Source: an uncultured Lacticaseibacillus sp. (lineage in GTDB: Bacteria; Bacillota; Bacilli; Lactobacillales; Lactobacillaceae). Taken from it: a stretch of 6,158 nt of DNA. Positions within the stretch are counted from its first letter, which is position 1; each line of letters starts with the position of its first letter. The notes below the pieces were generated by a model. That model saw only the letters and a list, made by a program, of their open reading frames with translations, searched no databases and had not been told where the DNA came from. The position numbers were made by a program, and so were the translations under genes. Location of the stretch: positions 1-6,158 of the forward strand of contig CAKRHU010000103.1 of the NCBI GenBank assembly GCA_934339215.1, in the 5' to 3' direction. Shown piece after piece: positions 1 to 4,257 of this stretch.

Positions 1-91
1 GAGCATTGGCCTGGGTTTGGCCAATCTCTGGCGCCGGCCGCACCGGCAACTTGTCCAGTTTTCCGTAGTGTCGCCAAACGCTTTCGCTCAC
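1..91 (-). CDS. Possible 5' end of a divergent gene, not recognised (partial)
   Basis: An open frame on the minus strand runs from a GTG at 91-89 leftwards out of the window, giving about 30 residues that begin VSESVWRHYGKLDKLPV. The upstream in-frame stop is a TAG about 33 bases before the GTG. The composition (acidic and basic residues mixed, no low complexity) looks protein-like. No Shine-Dalgarno precedes the GTG, so the true start may differ. Two plus-strand frames are also open here: one runs from base 2 to a TAG at 119-121, the other from base 1 to a TGA at 166-168. Their translations are very basic with almost no acidic residues, which makes them less convincing. I do not recognise any of the three. 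If the minus-strand reading is right, the gene is transcribed divergently from the MFS transporter with a gap of about 150 bp. Confidence 0.25.
   Translation of the reverse strand, partial: MSESVWRHYGKLDKLPVRPAPEIGQTQANA
5..25. repeat. Short perfect inverted repeat
   Basis: ATTGGCC at 5-11 is the exact reverse complement of GGCCAAT at 19-25, with a 7-base spacer. No T-run follows on either strand, so it is not an intrinsic terminator. It lies within the possible minus-strand gene and may be incidental. Confidence 0.35.
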
Positions 92-229
92 ATGTTTTCG
101 GCCAAAGGCAGATTGGTATAGCTAACTGGAAGATTAAAACCACACTTACGATGCCGGACAACGTTTGACCAAAGGAAACTGAGCGGCCAGTGAAAGATTG
201 CGCTATACTTGGCGATAAGTATTTTTTTT

Positions 230-234
230 GGAGG
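230..234 (+). promoter_or_regulatory. Ribosome binding site that fixes the MFS start
   Basis: GGAGG lies 9 bases before the GTG at 244. The longer open frame begins at a GTG at 190 with no comparable site upstream. A TATACT hexamer at 204-209 could be a -10 element, which would put the transcript start near 216, downstream of the GTG at 190. No good -35 accompanies it, so the promoter part is weak. Confidence 0.75.
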
Positions 235-243
235 CTGGGGCAC

Positions 244-1458
244 GTGCGAGAATTTATGGCACTGGATCGAAACTTAAAACTGCGGACACTGACCGTTTTT
301 TTGACGGCATTGTTGAATGCGGCAGTGTTGCCGAATATGACGATTTACTATTCGCATTATTTCGGGGCGGCAGCGGCAGGCTTCTTATTGATTATCGTAT
401 CGATCGCCAGCTTTATTGCCGGCTTGTATGGCGGCCATTTGTCTGACGCGCATGGGCGCAAGCCGATCATGTTGGCTGGGAGCACCTTGTTGATCGTTGG
501 CTATTTGATCGCGGCGTTGGTGAACTCGCCAATGGGGACCAACCCTGTATTCGCTTTTGTCGGCTTTTTATTGGCACGCGTTGGTGGGTCATTGTCTGAC
601 CCAGCAGAGCAGGCGATGATGATCGATGCGTCCACGCCGCAAAATCGGCGGTTTGTGTATGCGATGCTCTATTGGGTGATTAATATCTCGGTCATGCTTG
701 GGGCGGCGATCGGCGGGTGGTTCTTCCGCGATTATCTGTTTGAATTGTTGTTGGCGATGGCGGTGATCGCAGTGATCAACATCAATATCATTCGCTTCGG
801 GATGCGTGAAACCTTCCAAAGCCAGCAAAAAGTATCCGGTTCGGTGTGGCAAGCGGTGAAAGTGTATGGTCAAGTCTTCGCGGACAAGCGCTACGTCTTG
901 TTTTTAGGCGGGTCCCTGCTGGCTAGCATTGTGACCAATCAGCCGAACTTTTATTTAGCGGTACACTTAGGCCGCGACTTCAACGCGACGCATTTGTTTG
1001 GCATCGCGCTTTATGGGCAACGCATGTTATCCGTGGTGACGATTATCAATACCGTCATGATCATCATTTTAATGGCGCTGTTTACCCGCTTGACGTCAAA
1101 ATGGGCACTAGGTGTCGCGTTTGCCGTCGGGGTCGGGTTACAAACTGTGGGCTTTGCGATGAGTTTTGAAGTCAACACCTTTTGGCCGTTGGCGTTGGCG
1201 GCAGTGATCTTAACCTTTGGGGAAATGATTTCTGTACCGTCATCGCAAACCTTGCGCGCGGCGTTGATGGATGAACAAAAAATCGGCGCATATTCCGGTG
1301 GCTGGGCGGCAGTCAATCCGCTGGCTTCGACGCTTTCTGGGGTTACCGTCAGCATTTCGCCGTTACTTGGCAACAATGGGATGGCTGCACTGATGTTGAT
1401 TTTAGGGGCAGCAGGCATTGCGCTGGTCGCAAAATCCGCTCGCGGCGTGCAGGCGTAA
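244..1458 (+). CDS. MFS transporter, 12-TM, substrate unknown
   Basis: A membrane carrier of the major facilitator superfamily, 404 residues from GTG 244, the usual length for a 12-helix member. The N-terminus (VREFMALDRNLKLRTL) is a short basic cytoplasmic lead before TM1. The signature motif A between TM2 and TM3 is clear at residues 63-73 (GGHLSDAHGRK, matching GxLaDrxGrk). A polar central loop follows TM6, around residues 188-210, and hydrophobic helices continue to the C-terminus. The start is set by GGAGG at 230-234; an extension to GTG 190 would add 18 residues with no MFS character. Proteins of this type in lactobacilli are commonly annotated as multidrug-type MFS transporters, but nothing here shows the substrate, so efflux is inference. 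It has its own terminator and is unlikely to be co-transcribed with the permease downstream. Confidence 0.9.
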   Translation: MREFMALDRNLKLRTLTVFLTALLNAAVLPNMTIYYSHYFGAAAAGFLLIIVSIASFIAGLYGGHLSDAHGRKPIMLAGSTLLIVGYLIAALVNSPMGTNPVFAFVGFLLARVGGSLSDPAEQAMMIDASTPQNRRFVYAMLYWVINISVMLGAAIGGWFFRDYLFELLLAMAVIAVININIIRFGMRETFQSQQKVSGSVWQAVKVYGQVFADKRYVLFLGGSLLASIVTNQPNFYLAVHLGRDFNATHLFGIALYGQRMLSVVTIINTVMIIILMALFTRLTSKWALGVAFAVGVGLQTVGFAMSFEVNTFWPLALAAVILTFGEMISVPSSQTLRAALMDEQKIGAYSGGWAAVNPLASTLSGVTVSISPLLGNNGMAALMLILGAAGIALVAKSARGVQA

Positions 1459-1461
1459 AAG

Positions 1462-1490
1462 CGTTAGTCTGAAGCGACTGGCGATTTTTT
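1462..1490 (+). terminator. Rho-independent terminator of the MFS gene
   Basis: CGTTAGTC (1462-1469) pairs with GACTGGCG (1476-1483) over 8 bp including two G-U pairs. The loop is TGAAGC and a run of six Ts follows at 1485-1490. It starts 4 bases after the stop codon. The left arm can also pair with GACTAAC at 1495-1501, giving an alternative fold that would break this hairpin. Confidence 0.75.
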
Positions 1491-1507
1491 GTTGGACTAA
1501 CTTTCTG

Positions 1508-1549
1508 AAAATGAAACATTATGTGAATGCGGGAATAATGTTCGGAATT
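1508..1549. promoter_or_regulatory. PurR operator: PurBox pair upstream of the purine permease
   Basis: AATGTTCGGAATT at 1537-1549 is the exact reverse complement of a 13/13 match to the PurBox consensus AWWWCCGAACWWT known from Bacillus and Lactococcus PurR. A degenerate box on the plus strand, AAAATGAAACATT at 1508-1520, matches 10 of 13 positions with all three misses in the core. The gap between them is 16 bp, the inverted spacing (16-17 bp) described for Bacillus subtilis PurR sites, where one box is often weak. The pair ends 20 bp upstream of the -35. That position could serve activation, as in Lactococcus lactis, or repression, as in B. subtilis. The strong box is well supported; the weak partner rests mainly on spacing. 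Confidence 0.75.
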
Positions 1550-1569
1550 TAATGACATTATATTTACCC

Positions 1570-1598
1570 TTTACCATTTTTGTTAATTAATGTATGAT
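1570..1598 (+). promoter_or_regulatory. Promoter of the purine permease
   Basis: TTTACC (1570-1575), a 17-bp spacer and TATGAT (1593-1598) form a sigma-A-like promoter with a good -10 and a moderate -35. A transcript start near 1605 would give a leader of about 78 bases. No other promoter in the gap is as good. Confidence 0.65.
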
Positions 1599-1638
1599 TA
1601 TAGCCGTTGTTTTAGAAACAAAGTTCGCTTTTTTCGAC

Positions 1639-1662
1639 CAGCGTTCGGAATCCCGAGCGCTG
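1639..1662 (+). promoter_or_regulatory. Leader hairpin before the permease ribosome binding site
   Basis: CAGCGTTCGG (1639-1648) pairs with CCGAGCGCTG (1653-1662) over 10 bp with one G-U pair and a 4-base AATC loop. It ends 7 bases before GGAGG (1670-1674). No T-run follows, so it is not a terminator. The left arm carries GTTCGGAAT, the same nine bases as the core of the PurBox at 1537-1549, so as DNA it may be a weak extra PurR site, and as RNA a stability or translation element. It does not resemble a purine riboswitch. Confidence 0.5.
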
Positions 1663-1682
1663 AGAATCTGGAGGCATAGTTC

Positions 1683-2996
1683 ATGCAAAAGAAGTTACTG
1701 GCCTATTTCCAAATTGAGGAATTAAACACGACCGTTCGCCGCGAATTATTGGCAGGGTTCACCACGTTTATTTCCATGGCCTATATTTTATTCGTTAATC
1801 CATCCGTACTGGGGGCTTCTGGGATGGATAAAGGCGCCGTGTTCACTGCGACGGCCTTAGCATCAGCACTGGGTTGCATGTTGATGGGGATCTTGGCAAA
1901 ATATCCGATCGCCACCGCGCCTGCTTTGGGGATCAACGCATTCTTCGCGTATTCCGTTTGTATCGGGATGAAAATTCCTTGGCAAACCGCTTTAGCCGGC
2001 GTGTTTGTGGCTAGCTTGATCTTTATTGTGATCACGATTTTCAAACTGCGCGAAATGATCATCGATGCGATCCCGGCTGATTTGAAATATGCGATTTCTG
2101 GTGGGATCGGGTTGTTCATCGCCTTTCTTGGGTTGCAAGATGGCGGTTTGATCGTCGCCAACAAATCCACTTTAGTTGGCTTAGGGTCATTTTCAGTGGG
2201 CACCACTTGGTTGACGATTTTTGGTTTAGTGGTGACGGCGATTTTAATGGTGCGCCGCGTCCCTGGTGGCATTTTCATCGGGATGGTATTGACGACGATT
2301 TTAGGCTTGATCACTGGTTTGATCCATGCGCCTAGTGCGATTATTTCTGCCGCACCATCACTGAAGCCGACTTTCTTAGTGGCATTAAAACATATCGGTG
2401 ACATCAACTCCGTACAAATGTGGGTCGTCGTATTGACCTTCTTGCTGGTCACGTTCTTTGATACTGCCGGCACCTTGGTTGGCTTGGCCACGCAAGCAGG
2501 TTTCATGAAAGACAACAAAATGCCGCGCGTCGGCAAAGCCTTGGCCTCTGATTCCACAGCGATGCTTGCCGGTTCCTTACTTGGGACTTCGCCAGTGGGC
2601 GCCTTCGTTGAATCCAGTGCCGGGATCGCAGTCGGCGGCCGTTCTGGATTGACTGCTGTGACCACTGGGGTATTCTTCTTGCTCGGCTTATTCTTCTCCC
2701 CATTATTGGCAGTCGTGACCACGCAAGTCACCGCGCCGGCTTTGATTATTGTTGGAGTATTGATGGCGGCAAACTTGCGTAACATCAAGTGGGATGACTT
2801 GGCCATCGCCATTCCAAGTTTCTTGATCGTGTTAGGGATGCCGTTGACTTACAGTATCTCTGATGGGATCGCGTTAGGTTTTATCATGTATCCATTGACC
2901 ATGATCGCCGCTAAGCGTGGTAAAGAAGTCAGTCCGATCATGTATGGATTGTTCTTCGTGTTTATCGGCTTCATGTATATCTTAAACGTCGGGTAA
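1683..2996 (+). CDS. pbuG: NCS2 (AzgA-type) hypoxanthine/guanine permease
   Basis: A membrane symporter taking up purine bases, probably hypoxanthine and guanine, to feed the salvage pathway. The 437-residue length and the sequence fit the AzgA/PbuG branch of the NCS2 (nucleobase-cation symporter 2) family. Visible family motifs are the N-terminal RRELLAGFTTFISMAYIL at about residues 19-36, GINAFFAY at 83-90, FFDTAGTLVG at 258-267 and GTSPVGAFVESSAG at 301-314, followed by a GGRSGLTAV stretch. N85, D260 and E310 are good candidates for the Asn, Asp and Glu shown to matter in Aspergillus AzgA; the exact correspondence is inferred. About 14 transmembrane segments are expected for this fold. The ATG at 1683 follows GGAGG at 1670-1674 by 8 bases. 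The perfect PurBox upstream fits purine-responsive control. It forms a single-gene unit closed by a terminator. The symbol pbuG is by family; the paralogue pbuO cannot be excluded. Confidence 0.92.
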   Translation: MQKKLLAYFQIEELNTTVRRELLAGFTTFISMAYILFVNPSVLGASGMDKGAVFTATALASALGCMLMGILAKYPIATAPALGINAFFAYSVCIGMKIPWQTALAGVFVASLIFIVITIFKLREMIIDAIPADLKYAISGGIGLFIAFLGLQDGGLIVANKSTLVGLGSFSVGTTWLTIFGLVVTAILMVRRVPGGIFIGMVLTTILGLITGLIHAPSAIISAAPSLKPTFLVALKHIGDINSVQMWVVVLTFLLVTFFDTAGTLVGLATQAGFMKDNKMPRVGKALASDSTAMLAGSLLGTSPVGAFVESSAGIAVGGRSGLTAVTTGVFFLLGLFFSPLLAVVTTQVTAPALIIVGVLMAANLRNIKWDDLAIAIPSFLIVLGMPLTYSISDGIALGFIMYPLTMIAAKRGKEVSPIMYGLFFVFIGFMYILNVG

Positions 2997-3010
2997 AACC
3001 GATGGTGATG

Positions 3011-3040
3011 AAAGTCAGACCCGTGCAGGTCTGGCTTTTT
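3011..3040 (+). terminator. Rho-independent terminator of the purine permease
   Basis: AAAGTCAGACC (3011-3021) pairs with GGTCTGGCTTT (3028-3038) over 11 bp with one G-U pair and a 6-base loop, and five Ts at 3036-3040 close it. It starts 14 bases after the permease stop and separates that gene from the regulator. Confidence 0.88.
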
Positions 3041-3069
3041 GCGTGGTCTTTCTTTAAACTAAAGGTCAA

Positions 3070-3076
3070 AAGGTGG
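3070..3076 (+). promoter_or_regulatory. Ribosome binding site that fixes the WYL regulator start
   Basis: AAGGTGG lies 8 bases before the ATG at 3085. The open frame can be extended to a GTG at 3073, but that codon falls inside this ribosome binding site, so ATG 3085 is preferred. No convincing -35/-10 pair was found between the terminator and this site; TAAACT at 3055-3060 is a possible -10 without a partner. Confidence 0.65.
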
Positions 3077-3084
3077 TGTTGGCC

Positions 3085-4053
3085 ATGAATAGCAATGCCC
3101 GCGTCACAAAGTTATTGGCGAGTTTGATCAACGGCGAAATTCTTGAGACGACTAGCATTTGTGCACAATATGACATTAGTAAGCGGACCTTGCAACGAGA
3201 TTTGGCCGCGATCAAAGACGCGTTAGGTCCGCGATTTGAGTTAATCGAAGATCACGGCACTTGGAAATTGGCGACGATTGCGGGTGAACGGCGCGATTTG
3301 GTGATGACGATTGCCAATATTTTATTAGGGAGTCGCGGTTTGGCTATCGAGGATCTGACTGCCTGCTTGAATTGGCTGTTGTCACAACTTGATTCCAGTG
3401 ATCGCGACTTAGCCGAAAACCAATTGCGGATAGCGCGTGCTGATTATTTGCCGATGACAGAGGCCAAACCGCTGTTAGCAATGCTTCGAACCATTGAAGA
3501 CGCGATTTCAAAATCACTGCTTTTAACTTTTTCCTACAATAGTAGTGGCGCCAGTGATGCGACGGATCATTTGATCCAAGCGCCCAAACGCGGCCCTCGT
3601 GAAAATAAGCATGCTCAGCCCGTGGCGGTTTTTTTTGAAGAGCATTATTGGTATGTCGCGATGTACGAGCCAGAAAAAGCCCATTTTTGGGTGTATCGCA
3701 TGGATCGCATCCAGCAGATCATTGCCAGTGAGCCAGGGCTGGATCTGGAATATGCCAAGCGCTTTTCACTGCAAGACCATCGCCACCGGACGTACTTATT
3801 AAGTTCCGGGGAATTTATTACCTTTACCTTCGAATATAGCGAACATCCCCCGACAGCCTTAGACAAATTCCCGCAATCGACCATCATCAAACACAATCCT
3901 GATGGCACCGTGGTGATTCGCGCCCATGCGTATTTGTCTGGAGCGGCGTTGTGGTTGATGGGTCAAGGCCCAGCGGTGAAAGTATTGGAGCCACCGTCGT
4001 TAATTGCCTTGCTGAAAGCCAAACACCAAGCGGCAATTCAACGCTACCAATGA
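3085..4053 (+). CDS. WYL-domain transcriptional regulator with N-terminal HTH
   Basis: A one-component DNA-binding regulator of 322 residues from ATG 3085, normal for the HTH-WYL-WCX family. Residues 7-47 form a winged helix-turn-helix of the HTH_11/DeoR type, with recognition-helix sequence ISKRTLQRDLAAIKDAL at 31-47. A helical linker follows to about 140. The WYL domain spans about 145-215: the name motif reads WYV at 189-191 and is followed by YRMDRI at 204-209, the usual (F/Y)RxDRI element. The remainder, to 322, fits the WCX extension. WYL domains are thought to bind small ligands or nucleic acids and switch the HTH; the ligand and target here are unknown. Terminators on both sides make it a monocistronic unit. 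It could control the next promoter, which carries a perfect palindrome, but only proximity supports that. Confidence 0.88.
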   Translation: MNSNARVTKLLASLINGEILETTSICAQYDISKRTLQRDLAAIKDALGPRFELIEDHGTWKLATIAGERRDLVMTIANILLGSRGLAIEDLTACLNWLLSQLDSSDRDLAENQLRIARADYLPMTEAKPLLAMLRTIEDAISKSLLLTFSYNSSGASDATDHLIQAPKRGPRENKHAQPVAVFFEEHYWYVAMYEPEKAHFWVYRMDRIQQIIASEPGLDLEYAKRFSLQDHRHRTYLLSSGEFITFTFEYSEHPPTALDKFPQSTIIKHNPDGTVVIRAHAYLSGAALWLMGQGPAVKVLEPPSLIALLKAKHQAAIQRYQ

Positions 4054-4067
4054 GTTCAACCTGAACT
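4053..4067. repeat. Small inverted repeat at the end of the WYL gene
   Basis: AGTTCA (4053-4058) and TGAACT (4062-4067) are perfect reverse complements with a 3-base spacer, overlapping the last base of the stop codon. No T-run follows. It could be a minor mRNA 3' hairpin. The rest of 4068-4136 shows nothing I can name. Confidence 0.3.
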
Positions 4068-4136
4068 GACAGCTTAGGATCCTGGCTAACAATAGCGGCT
4101 TCTACTATCTAACCTTAAGCAAACGCAAATAATCAG

Positions 4137-4165
4137 AAAAGTTGTCGACAACGGCAACTTTTTTT
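4137..4165 (+). terminator. Rho-independent terminator of the WYL regulator
   Basis: AAAAGTTGTC (4137-4146) pairs with GGCAACTTTT (4153-4162) with one G-U pair and a GACAAC loop, and seven Ts run from 4159 to 4165. The 12-base palindrome GTTGTCGACAAC at 4141-4152 lies inside it and is probably just part of the hairpin. Confidence 0.85.
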
Positions 4166-4167
4166 AT

Positions 4168-4194
4168 TTGCCAGTGACCCTTGCGACATATTAT
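4168..4194 (+). promoter_or_regulatory. Probable promoter of the surface-protein gene
   Basis: TTGCCA (4168-4173), a short 15-bp spacer and TATTAT (4189-4194) each match the sigma-A hexamers at five of six positions. The -10 falls in the centre of the 19-bp palindrome. An alternative, TTGCGA (4181-4186), 16 bp and TAAATG (4203-4208), is weaker and also overlaps the palindrome. The transcript would start near 4201 with a leader of about 57 bases. Confidence 0.5.
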
Positions 4195-4200
4195 GTCGCA
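4182..4200. promoter_or_regulatory. Perfect 19-bp palindrome, probable operator
   Basis: TGCGACATA (4182-4190) and TATGTCGCA (4192-4200) are exact reverse complements around a single central T. No T-run follows, and the element overlaps the promoter of the surface-protein gene, so a dimeric DNA-binding protein acting there as a repressor is the simplest reading. I do not recognise the sequence as the consensus of CcpA, CodY, LexA, Rex, GlnR, CtsR, Fur/PerR or CopY sites. Confidence 0.7.
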
Positions 4201-4257
4201 GGTAAATGCTAAGCTGTTCAAGAAATGCAAACGGACTCACTTTGGAGGTTATATTTC

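Noticed and set aside
943..948. CCGAAC, a PurBox core, inside the MFS gene
   Set aside because: Its left flank does not fit the A/T-rich consensus and it is explained by in-frame codons for Pro-Asn.
1605..1682. Purine riboswitch in the permease leader
   Set aside because: The leader is only about 78 bases, has one simple hairpin and lacks the conserved three-way junction bases of purine aptamers. The PurBox explains regulation better.
1781..2812. 343-codon open frame on the minus strand
   Set aside because: It lies wholly antisense to the NCS2 permease, whose motifs are unmistakable. Its product is Lys/Thr/Pro-rich, as expected from the reverse of hydrophobic codons.
4141..4152. GTTGTCGACAAC palindrome as a second operator
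   Set aside because: It is embedded in a clear terminator hairpin with a T-run and lies upstream of the promoter, so the terminator explains it.
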